5,294 nt of DNA, taken from an uncultured Erysipelotrichaceae bacterium. Its GTDB lineage: Bacteria; Bacillota_I; Bacilli_A; Erysipelotrichales; Erysipelotrichaceae. Positions within the stretch are counted from its first letter, which is position 1. Every line of letters begins with the position of its first letter. Location of the stretch: assembly GCA_937902945.1 (NCBI GenBank), contig CALEMD010000052.1:1-5294 (forward strand), read 5' to 3'. The translations under genes and the position numbers were made by a program. Below, one piece after another: positions 1 through 5,294 of the stretch. The notes beneath the pieces were generated by a model that worked only from the letters and a program-made list of their open reading frames with translations, was not told where the DNA came from and made no database searches.

Positions 1-18
1 ACGACGCTCTTCTGATCT
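1..18 (+). other. Residual Illumina adapter sequence at contig end
   Basis: These 18 bases match the last 18 bases of the Illumina TruSeq universal adapter (ACGACGCTCTTCCGATCT) at every position except 13, where the window has T instead of C. The match starts at base 1 and ends on the adapter's terminal T, just where an insert would begin. It is therefore almost certainly untrimmed library adapter, and genomic sequence starts at about base 19. The stop codon of the neighbouring minus-strand gene lies at 20-22, immediately inside the genomic part. Confidence 0.9.
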
Positions 19-19
19 G

Positions 20-688
20 TCATAGATATTCCTCCATTCCATTCCATGGTGCTGTATGCGGTGGCAGGGATGTGAGATGCACATTCTCACCGGTAATAGG
101 ATGTGGGAAATCAAGCTGAACTGCCCAGAGGGCAATCTGTCCCTTGCCAGTGGCCTGCGGGTTATAGCGCTGGTCATTCACTAAAGGAAGATGCCGTGAA
201 GCAAATTGGACTCGGATCTGATGAGAGCGTCCTGTTTCAAGTTCTATTCTGACAAGTGCTCTATGTTTCTCTGAATGCATTACGTGATAATGCAGACAGC
301 TGTATTTGCCATGGGCCTTGTCTGTAACTGTTACAGTGTTGGTGCGGGTATCCTTGATGAGATAGTCAATCAAAGTGCCATCTGTTTCCGGAGGTATTCC
401 ATCGAGTACTGCTGCATAGATCTTGCTGAATTTATCTGTGCGGATGGATTCAGACAGACGTCCGGCAGCTTTTGAAGTTTTAGCGAAAACCATGGCGCCG
501 CCTACAGGTCTGTCAAGTCTGTGAACAAGTCCTAAATACACATTGCCAGGCTTGCTGTACTTTTCCTTCAGATACTGCCTGCATGCAGTCAAGAGATCCA
601 AATCTTTGCTTGAATCTTCCTGCACAGGCATATTGACTGGCTTTTCCACGCAGAGAAGATGATTGTCTTCGTAAAGAACTTTAATCAT
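20..688 (-). CDS. RluA-family RNA pseudouridine synthase (short form, no S4 domain)
   Basis: The predicted 222-residue protein isomerises uridine to pseudouridine in rRNA or tRNA in the cytoplasm. It opens with MIKVLYEDNHLLCVEKP, the usual first strand of the RluA/RluD catalytic fold. The signature HRLDRPVGG lies at about residues 56-64, with D59 as the expected catalytic aspartate. A second conserved block, TGRSHQIRVQFASRHLPL, lies at about 152-169, and the C-terminal LTSLPP...PW segment is typical of the family. There is no N-terminal S4 RNA-binding domain, which fits the shorter RluA-like subgroup, so the target uridine cannot be named. I chose the ATG at 686-688. It overlaps the stop of the upstream methyltransferase by 8 bp and has a weak purine-rich GGCAGAGAA before it. 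An in-frame ATG six codons upstream (704-706) has no visible ribosome site. The stop sits next to the adapter at the contig edge, but the C-terminus looks natural. A small oddity is LVNDQRYN where relatives usually have a GDxxYG-like motif. Confidence 0.9.
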   Translation of the reverse strand: MIKVLYEDNHLLCVEKPVNMPVQEDSSKDLDLLTACRQYLKEKYSKPGNVYLGLVHRLDRPVGGAMVFAKTSKAAGRLSESIRTDKFSKIYAAVLDGIPPETDGTLIDYLIKDTRTNTVTVTDKAHGKYSCLHYHVMHSEKHRALVRIELETGRSHQIRVQFASRHLPLVNDQRYNPQATGKGQIALWAVQLDFPHPITGENVHLTSLPPHTAPWNGMEEYL

Positions 689-1562
689 TTCTCTGCCATC
701 TTCCATAGATGCCGCATGGTAAAAGAAGGTCTCTGTTCTGCAGCGGTATTGCGACTTCTCCAGCTGTTACGTTTCCATTCGTATGGGACGGCAGTATCAT
801 TGTCTGCATCAGATTCTGCAGAACAATAGAAGAGAAACCGGCTGTATAGGAATTGATCAGAAAGAACAGACCGTTTTCATCAAAGATATCAAGACATGCT
901 TCTATGAGCCCGGTGATTTCCTTCTCAAACTTCCACATCTCTCCGTCCGGTCCTCGGCCATAGGAAGGCGGGTCCATAAGAATTCCCTGGTATGTATGCC
1001 CGCGGCGCTTTTCACGCTGCACAAATTTCAGAACGTCATCAACGATATAGCGGATGGATTTCGACTGCAGACCGGAAAGATCACGGTTCTCCTGTGCCCA
1101 TTTGACGATGCCTTTAGAGGCATCTACATGGACCACTTCAGCAGCACCTGCGGCTGAACATGCCACAGTGGCAGCGCCTGTATAGGCAAATAGGTTCAGA
1201 ATATGCAGATCCTCATCGGCGTGGGATCTGATCAGATCACTCATCCAGTCCCAATTTACAGCCTGTTCTGGGAATAATCCTGTATGCTTGAAGCCGGTTG
1301 GAGATACTTTGAAAGCAAGATTCCCATAATGCACAGTCCATGATTCCGGCAGTTTCTTTTGATACTCCCAGGATCCTCCGCCCTTAGAAGAGCGATGATA
1401 TACAGCATCCGCTGCATTCCATTCTTTCTGATTTCTCTCTATTGGCCATATGGCTGTTGGGTCAGGCCTGCGCAGAATAACGCTATCCCATCTTTCCAGC
1501 TTCTCGCCATTGCCTGCATCCAGACAGGCATAATCTTTCCACTTATCTGCAATCTGTTTCAT
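681..1562 (-). CDS. Class I SAM-dependent methyltransferase, rRNA methyltransferase-like (COG1092/RlmI-RlmK type)
   Basis: The predicted 293-residue cytoplasmic protein has a Rossmann-fold methyltransferase domain in its C-terminal two thirds. Motif I, LNLFAYTGAATVA, is at about residues 122-134. The acidic end of strand 2 is VHVD, with D147 expected to bind the SAM ribose. VDD is at about 174-176, and motif IV, MDPPSYGRG, is at about 196-204. The FAYTG plus DPPSYGRG combination is typical of large-subunit rRNA methyltransferases of the RlmI/RlmK group. No PUA domain is evident, so the base and position modified are unknown. The frame stays open up to 1667, but I place the start at 1560-1562: an AAAGGAA ribosome site lies 8 nt upstream and an extended -10 lies just before that, so the longer versions would begin at or upstream of the promoter. 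The stop overlaps the start of the pseudouridine synthase by 8 bp, which suggests a translationally coupled RNA-modification pair. Confidence 0.85.
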   Translation of the reverse strand: MKQIADKWKDYACLDAGNGEKLERWDSVILRRPDPTAIWPIERNQKEWNAADAVYHRSSKGGGSWEYQKKLPESWTVHYGNLAFKVSPTGFKHTGLFPEQAVNWDWMSDLIRSHADEDLHILNLFAYTGAATVACSAAGAAEVVHVDASKGIVKWAQENRDLSGLQSKSIRYIVDDVLKFVQREKRRGHTYQGILMDPPSYGRGPDGEMWKFEKEITGLIEACLDIFDENGLFFLINSYTAGFSSIVLQNLMQTMILPSHTNGNVTAGEVAIPLQNRDLLLPCGIYGRWQRND

Positions 1563-1570
1563 ATTTTCTA

Positions 1571-1577
1571 TTCCTTT
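1571..1577 (-). promoter_or_regulatory. Ribosome binding site deciding the methyltransferase start
   Basis: On the minus strand AAAGGAA lies 8 nt before the ATG at 1560-1562. In-frame ATGs further upstream, at 1584-1586 and 1665-1667, lack such a site in a usable position. The ATG at 1584-1586 also shares bases with the promoter's TATAAT. This site is the main reason for choosing the 293-residue product. Confidence 0.7.
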
Positions 1578-1584
1578 GTTTTCC

Positions 1585-1593
1585 ATTATAACA
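1585..1593 (-). promoter_or_regulatory. Extended -10 promoter for the methyltransferase/pseudouridine synthase pair
   Basis: Read on the minus strand the sequence is TGTTATAAT, a perfect extended -10 (TGn followed by consensus TATAAT). Transcription should begin near 1578, giving a leader of about 16 nt that contains the AAAGGAA ribosome site. The hexamer 17 bp upstream, GATTCA (1608-1613), matches the -35 consensus poorly, as is common when the extended -10 is strong. The promoter assignment is inferred from sequence only. Confidence 0.65.
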
Positions 1594-1606
1594 TGCAAAG
1601 GAAAGG

Positions 1607-1635
1607 ATGAATCACTGTCACTTTTCGGGTATAAT
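1607..1635 (+). promoter_or_regulatory. Promoter for the acetyltransferase-helicase operon
   Basis: A consensus -10 TATAAT is at 1630-1635. With a 17-bp spacer the -35 would be ATGAAT at 1607-1612, which agrees with TTGACA at only three positions. Transcription would start near 1642, so the leader is only about 11 nt and the GGAGG ribosome site (1642-1646) would sit at the very 5' end. The -35 position coincides with that of the divergent minus-strand promoter, so the two may compete. Confidence 0.55.
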
Positions 1636-1652
1636 ACTTCCGGAGGTACGCT

Positions 1653-2417
1653 ATGAAACTCTGTCATTCAGAAGATCAGAACAGACTGATGTCTTATTTG
1701 AATAGAAATGCTGCAATGAATCTCTTTTTTATTGGAGATATAGAAAACTTTGGCTTTGATAATGATTTTCAGAAAGTATACATGGATGAAGACGAAGAAG
1801 GCATTCATGCAGTTTATCTAGTATACAGAAAGAATCTCTGCATGATGAGCTATGAACAGAAGGCAGATCAGGCCTTTGCGGATTCTCTTGTCGAGAAGTA
1901 TAAGATTAAATGCATCAATGCCGAAGAATCACTGATGCAGAAATACAGCTTTCCATTATATACCGATGCAGATGACTGCTTCTTTGCAAAGATGGAAAAA
2001 GAAAATATGATGTGTGACACATCAATGGTTCAAAGGCTGGATGAGAATGATGCTGAAGAGATTGCGGAACTTGAAGATATGGTTTTTCATTCAAGGCCGA
2101 CAGTTGAGGAAATACGGACGAATTTTGCTTTGCATGCGGCTCGCTCCTATGGTGTGAAAGCGGATGGAAAACTGGTGTCAGTGGCATCGAGCACTGCAGA
2201 GTGCTCTTCCTTAGCAATGATTGTTGGGGTATGCACCGATGCCGAATACCGCGACAGGCATTATGCTTCCGCATGCATTACAAAGCTTGCCAATGAACTG
2301 ATTCATGAAGGAAAGACGCTCTGTCTTTTCTACAATAAACCGAATGCCGCAAGGATTTATAAGGCACTGGGATTTGTAGATATCGGAAGATGGAGCATGA
2401 GAAAGAAAGAACAATGA
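1653..2417 (+). CDS. GNAT-family N-acetyltransferase
   Basis: The predicted 254-residue cytoplasmic protein should transfer an acetyl group from acetyl-CoA to an unidentified amine. The C-terminal part carries the GNAT core. Motif A is at about residues 190-209, with the segment VGVCTDAEYRDRHYASACI, and motif B is LFYNKPNAARIYKALGF at about 225-241, where the asparagine, tyrosine and LGF follow the family pattern. The N-terminal half (about 1-120) shows no motif I can name; it may be a degenerate second GNAT-like domain, as in other two-domain acetyltransferases of this size. In motif A the usual R/QxxGxG/A is RDRHYA, with histidine in place of the first glycine. The start ATG has a strong GGAGG six bases upstream. 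The stop overlaps the helicase start as ATGA, so the two genes are probably co-transcribed and translationally coupled. The substrate cannot be inferred. Confidence 0.85.
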   Translation: MKLCHSEDQNRLMSYLNRNAAMNLFFIGDIENFGFDNDFQKVYMDEDEEGIHAVYLVYRKNLCMMSYEQKADQAFADSLVEKYKIKCINAEESLMQKYSFPLYTDADDCFFAKMEKENMMCDTSMVQRLDENDAEEIAELEDMVFHSRPTVEEIRTNFALHAARSYGVKADGKLVSVASSTAECSSLAMIVGVCTDAEYRDRHYASACITKLANELIHEGKTLCLFYNKPNAARIYKALGFVDIGRWSMRKKEQ

Positions 2418-4612
2418 TAGATGTAACAGGATTGAATAATAATCAGAAGGATGCTGTCCTTGCGGATGACAGGTATCTGCGGATCATTGCCGGGGCAGGA
2501 TCTGGAAAGACCCGTGTTTTAACGATGCGCGTGGCACATCTTGTACTGGATGAGGGAATACCGGCAAGACAGATACTGGCAATTACATTTACAAACAAGG
2601 CCGCAAATGAAATGAAAGAGAGAATCAGAAAGATGATGGACAGTGAAACATCTGTGCCATGGATCAGTACGATTCACTCTCTCTGCGTGCGCATTCTGCG
2701 TGAAGATATACAATGCATGGGCTGGCCGCGCAATTTCACAGTCATGGATGCAGAAGATCAGAAGACAGTGCTTCGTGAAGCCTATAAGATATTCAATGTG
2801 GATGGCAATACGATTACCATGAATTCGATTCTTGATTACATAGCCAATAATAAATCGGCGGATATCACTGTTGAAAGAGCCTATGAAATAGCCGGCACTT
2901 TCTCTGGTGAAAAGATCAAAGCGAAATTCTATGAGTATTATGTAAACAGACAGAAGGCACTGTATGCGCTTGACTTTGATGATCTGATTCTAGTGACAGT
3001 CAAGATGTTCAAGACATATCGGGAAGTGCTGAATAAATGGAATGGAAGATTCCATTATATTCATGTAGATGAGTTCCAGGATATTGATAAGGTACAGTAC
3101 AAACTGATCACGCTTTTAGCTGGCAATGAGAATTCTCTGTATGTAGTGGGAGACCCAGACCAGACAATCTATACATGGCGCGGAGCAGATGTGAACATCA
3201 TCATGAACTACGAAAAGGACTTCAAGCCATGCCGGACAATCGTACTGAATGAGAACTACCGTTCGACAGACTGCATTCTGAATGGTGCAAACAGCGTTAT
3301 CAAGAACAACCAGCATAGAGTAGAGAAGGATCTGTTTACAAGCCGTCAGTCAAAGGAAAAGATTACGCATTATTCCAGTGCCGGTGATGAATATGAAGCA
3401 GCATGGATTGCCGCAAAGATCAAAGAACTGCATCAGAATGGAAAGGCATACAAAGATATGGCGATTCTGTATCGATCCAACTATCTCTCCCGTTCTATAG
3501 AGAAGGGACTGCTGGATGAGAGAATTCCTTATGTCATATACGGAGGAGTGCGCTTCTTTGAAAGACAGGAAGTCAAAGATGCACTTTGCTATCTCAGAAT
3601 GATATCCATTGCGGATGATCTTGCCTTTCAGCGTGTCATCAACAGACCGAAGCGCGGAGTCGGCAATAAAACCATGGATACTATCTCCGCTAGAGCAAGA
3701 GAAACAGGACAGTCTATGTATGAAGTCATTCGTTCTGAGAAACTGTTCTCAGGCAGGATGCAGCAGACCATGGACAGTTTTGTGGCATTGATCGAACGCT
3801 ATAAGAAGATAGCGGCCGAAGGCAATACGGAAATCTATCGTATGTTTGAGCATATCATGGAAGAATCCGGTTATAAGGGAATGCTTACCGAGAACAAAGA
3901 ACTCGAGCGCATTGAGAACATCAAGGAATTGACAGATGATATCAAAGAATTCAGTGAGAACTATCCAGAAAGCACATTGGATGAGTATCTGCAGCTAGTA
4001 TCTCTGTATGGCGACAGAGATGAAACCATGAACAGTGATTATGTACAGCTGATGACTGTCCATGCGGCTAAGGGACTTGAATTCGATACAGTGTTCATCA
4101 GCGATATGAGCGATGGCATATTTCCGAATGAAAGAGCAATGGCAGACGGCCATAAGGGCATAGAAGAGGAAAGACGTCTTGCCTATGTGGCGTTCACGAG
4201 AGCTAAGAATAAGCTGTTTATTACAGATGCTGGAGGATTCAGCTACATCCTGCAGAGAGTCCGTACTGTATCACGTTTCGTCAATGAGATCGATCCGGAT
4301 TTCATTGAACATATCGGAGCTGTCGAAAGAACTGCAAAAAGAGACTTCGGCAGTGCTTCTTTCTCTGCCGGTTCTTCCCGCAGCAATATTCAATTTGATC
4401 TGAATGAGAAGCCGATCAGCGATCAGCTGATGGGTACAGCAGCGCAGCGCTTCACAAAGGGCGAACAGGTCATCCATTCTAAATTCGGAGAAGGAATTGT
4501 TCTATCCTGCAAGGCAGGCATAGCAGAAATTGCCTTCCCATATCCTTACGGAGTAAAGAAGATCGCGGCAGGACATCCGACGCTGAAGAAGAAATCAGAG
4601 ATGAAGAACTGA
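2414..4612 (+). CDS. pcrA: UvrD/PcrA-type superfamily 1 ATP-dependent 3'-5' DNA helicase
   Basis: The predicted 732-residue protein has the length and full motif set of UvrD/PcrA helicases, which unwind DNA in nucleotide excision repair, replication-conflict resolution and plasmid replication. In order: Q motif LNNNQKDAV (about 7-15), Walker A GAGSGKT (27-33), motif Ia ITFTNKAANEM (57-67), motif Ib STIHSLCVRIL (85-95), Walker B VDEFQD (218-223), motif III GDPDQTIYTWRGA (246-258), motif IV NENYRST (279-285), motif V TVHAAKGLEFDTVF (548-561) and motif VI EERRLAYVAFTRA (585-597). The C-terminus (about 680-727, with VIHSKFGEGIV and IAFPYPYGVKK) looks like the Tudor-like domain through which PcrA contacts RNA polymerase. 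I chose the ATG at 2414, which forms the ATGA overlap with the acetyltransferase stop and gives the normal MIDVTGLNNNQ opening. An ATG at 2390 would add eight residues and is poorly placed. Motif III has DPDQTIYTW where B. subtilis-type PcrA has DDDQSIYGW, so this could be a PcrA paralogue rather than the main housekeeping copy. Confidence 0.9.
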   Translation: MIDVTGLNNNQKDAVLADDRYLRIIAGAGSGKTRVLTMRVAHLVLDEGIPARQILAITFTNKAANEMKERIRKMMDSETSVPWISTIHSLCVRILREDIQCMGWPRNFTVMDAEDQKTVLREAYKIFNVDGNTITMNSILDYIANNKSADITVERAYEIAGTFSGEKIKAKFYEYYVNRQKALYALDFDDLILVTVKMFKTYREVLNKWNGRFHYIHVDEFQDIDKVQYKLITLLAGNENSLYVVGDPDQTIYTWRGADVNIIMNYEKDFKPCRTIVLNENYRSTDCILNGANSVIKNNQHRVEKDLFTSRQSKEKITHYSSAGDEYEAAWIAAKIKELHQNGKAYKDMAILYRSNYLSRSIEKGLLDERIPYVIYGGVRFFERQEVKDALCYLRMISIADDLAFQRVINRPKRGVGNKTMDTISARARETGQSMYEVIRSEKLFSGRMQQTMDSFVALIERYKKIAAEGNTEIYRMFEHIMEESGYKGMLTENKELERIENIKELTDDIKEFSENYPESTLDEYLQLVSLYGDRDETMNSDYVQLMTVHAAKGLEFDTVFISDMSDGIFPNERAMADGHKGIEEERRLAYVAFTRAKNKLFITDAGGFSYILQRVRTVSRFVNEIDPDFIEHIGAVERTAKRDFGSASFSAGSSRSNIQFDLNEKPISDQLMGTAAQRFTKGEQVIHSKFGEGIVLSCKAGIAEIAFPYPYGVKKIAAGHPTLKKKSEMKN

Positions 4613-4615
4613 TTC

Positions 4616-4636
4616 TATCTTGTGCAAAACAAGATA
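4616..4636. terminator. Short hairpin after the helicase gene, weak terminator candidate
   Basis: TATCTTGT and ACAAGATA form a perfect 8-bp stem around a GCAAA loop, starting four bases after the helicase stop codon. The stem is AT-rich and no run of T follows on either strand, so it does not meet the usual rule for an intrinsic terminator. It may be a weak terminator, an mRNA 3'-end stabiliser or chance. No better terminator is visible between the helicase and the ATPase gene. Confidence 0.3.
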
Positions 4637-4648
4637 TTCATCACAGGA

Positions 4649-4747
4649 TATACCAAATCCGTGCAGAATAGCATATAAATATACGTCGAATCCGTGCTGA
4701 ATGATATAGATAATTACACCGAAACCGTGCATACTATGCTAAAATGA
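4649..4747 (+). repeat. Three tandem imperfect 33-bp direct repeats upstream of the ATPase gene
   Basis: Units lie at 4649-4681, 4682-4714 and 4715-4747. The invariant core CCGTGC begins at 4659, 4692 and 4725, exactly 33 bp apart each time. Flanking positions are also shared: TA at the unit start, C at unit position 6, AA at 8-9, A at 19 and T at 21, and an AT-rich right half. By hand alignment without gaps the units agree pairwise at 21 (first/second), 18 (second/third) and 22 (first/third) of 33 positions. The array fills most of the gap between the helicase hairpin and the ATPase start, and the third unit contains the likely ATPase promoter. The arrangement resembles a multi-site operator or iteron array. 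No protein partner can be named. Confidence 0.7.
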
Positions 4748-4755
4748 AGGCATAG
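4734..4755 (+). repeat. Inverted repeat flanking the ATPase -10 region
   Basis: CTATGC (4734-4739) and GCATAG (4750-4755) are perfect 6-bp inverted arms separated by 10 bp. They bracket the TAAAAT -10 hexamer and reach the predicted transcription start. Arm centres are 16 bp apart, a spacing compatible with a dimeric repressor, but arms this short could arise by chance. In RNA they could form a small hairpin only if transcription began upstream of this point. Confidence 0.4.
4737..4745 (+). promoter_or_regulatory. Extended -10 promoter for the ATPase gene
   Basis: TGCTAAAAT is an extended -10 (TGn plus TAAAAT, one mismatch from TATAAT). It lies at the right end of the third 33-bp repeat. No convincing -35 is present; the hexamer at a 17-bp spacer is CACCGA. 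The predicted start is near 4752, leaving a leader of about 26 nt with the AAGAGGTG ribosome site at 4765-4772. The conserved CCGTGC of the same repeat lies nine bases before the -10, where a bound protein would affect RNA polymerase. Confidence 0.5.
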
Positions 4756-4777
4756 CAAGCAAAGAAGAGGTGCAAAT

Positions 4778-5294
4778 ATGCTGAAAAGGAAGATCTACGA
4801 CAAGCTGGTTGACTGGAAACACCAAAGCAATGGTACAACTGCATTGCTTATTGATGGTGCCCGCCGTGTTGGAAAAAGCTTCATCGCCAGGACTTTCGCG
4901 GAAAATGAATACCGCAGCTATATCCTGATTGATTTTGGAAATGCGCCAAAAGATATACTGGATCTGTTTGAGAATAACAGTACAGATCTGGACCTGTTTT
5001 TTGCAATGCTCTCTGCTTATTATTCAACGGTTCTTTATCGCAGAGAATCATTGATTATCTTTGATGAAATACAGCAGTTCCCGCGGGCAAGGCAGCTGAT
5101 AAAGTACCTGGTAGCAGACGGAAGATTTGACTATCTGGAAACGGGGTCTTTGATCCGCCTGAAAAAGAATATACAGGATATTATTATCCCCTCTGAAGAA
5201 GAACATCTGGAACTTTTTCCTTTGGACTTTGAAGAGTATCTTTGGGCAATGAAAGACGAAGCCACATTTTCTTATATAAGAACCTGTTTTGGGC
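4778..5294 (+). CDS. AAA_14/DUF4143-type ATP-binding protein, 3' end beyond window (partial)
   Basis: The frame opens at ATG 4778 and stays open to the window end, giving the first 172 residues. A good ribosome site, AAGAGGTG, ends five bases before the ATG. The protein begins MLKRKIYDKLVDWKHQ. A Walker A loop, GARRVGKS, lies at about residues 27-34. Walker B, LIIFDE followed by IQQFPRARQLIKYL, lies at about 92-111, and LETGSLI at about 120-126 fits the sensor strand. This order and these sequences match the N-terminal AAA_14 domain of ATPases that usually continue into a C-terminal DUF4143 domain, for a total of about 400 or more residues. The C-terminal part is outside the window. The family is abundant in gut anaerobes and archaea and its cellular role is poorly defined; it is not safe to call it a transposition or defence protein from this fragment. 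The gene is the first after the helicase operon and has its own promoter and repeat array. Confidence 0.85.
   Translation, partial: MLKRKIYDKLVDWKHQSNGTTALLIDGARRVGKSFIARTFAENEYRSYILIDFGNAPKDILDLFENNSTDLDLFFAMLSAYYSTVLYRRESLIIFDEIQQFPRARQLIKYLVADGRFDYLETGSLIRLKKNIQDIIIPSEEEHLELFPLDFEEYLWAMKDEATFSYIRTCFG

Noticed and set aside
275..475. A 66-codon plus-strand open frame.
   Set aside because: It lies fully inside the pseudouridine synthase gene on the other strand, has no ribosome site and encodes no recognisable domain.
440..1060. The 11-mer GCGGATGGATT occurs at 440-450 and at 1050-1060.
   Set aside because: Both copies lie within unrelated coding sequence, the match does not extend, and a repeat of this length can arise by chance.
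783..1157. A 124-codon plus-strand open frame.
   Set aside because: It is antisense to the methyltransferase core and its translation has no domain pattern, while the opposite strand carries clear SAM-binding motifs.
1915..2274. A 119-codon minus-strand open frame.
   Set aside because: It is antisense to the acetyltransferase, low in recognisable motifs and rich in His/Ser/Pro as expected for a shadow frame.
4616..4636. A confident rho-independent terminator after the helicase gene.
   Set aside because: The stem is only 8 bp and AT-rich, and no T-run follows on either strand, so it is listed only as a weak candidate.
4649..4747. A small CRISPR array.
   Set aside because: The units are contiguous with a 33-bp period, the conserved part is too short and diverged for a CRISPR repeat, there are no unique spacers of regular size between long identical repeats, and no cas gene is present.
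4770..4782. A possible fourth regulatory site overlapping the ATPase start codon, resembling the GTGCATACTATGC segment of the third repeat.
   Set aside because: It needs a one-base gap, lacks the CC of the conserved core and is 43 bp from the third repeat, out of phase with the 33-bp period. It also overlaps the ribosome site, which constrains the sequence.

Overview
The window reads as a compact bacterial chromosome segment, probably from a Firmicutes (Bacillota) gut-type anaerobe. The reasons are strong Shine-Dalgarno sites, extended -10 promoters, a PcrA-like helicase with a Gram-positive style Tudor-like C-terminal domain, and an AAA_14/DUF4143-type ATPase of a kind common in Clostridia and Erysipelotrichia. 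The genus cannot be fixed from the sequence alone. The left edge is not genomic: bases 1-18 match the 3' end of the Illumina TruSeq universal adapter at 17 of 18 positions, so the window begins at a contig end with untrimmed adapter.

Layout: two minus-strand genes occupy about 20-1562, an rRNA-methyltransferase-like protein (upstream) and an RluA-family pseudouridine synthase (downstream). They overlap by 8 bp and look like a small RNA-modification operon. A 90-bp divergent intergenic region (1563-1652) holds one promoter for each direction. To its right, on the plus strand, a GNAT acetyltransferase (1653-2417) is joined by a 4-bp ATGA overlap to a full-length PcrA/UvrD-type DNA helicase (2414-4612). 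A 165-bp intergenic region (4613-4777) follows. It carries a short hairpin, three diverged direct repeats with an exact 33-bp period, and an extended -10 promoter within the last repeat. It leads into a plus-strand AAA ATPase gene that starts at 4778 and is cut off by the window end.

Most of the window is housekeeping: RNA modification, acetylation and DNA repair/replication. The most unusual part is the repeat array in front of the ATPase gene. Each 33-bp unit keeps an invariant CCGTGC core, and a -10-like AT-rich hexamer follows it at a similar position. This suggests either a duplicated promoter/operator module or an iteron-like binding array controlling the ATPase. That role is inference; the repeat itself is directly visible. 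I see no RNA genes, insertion sequences or CRISPR arrays.
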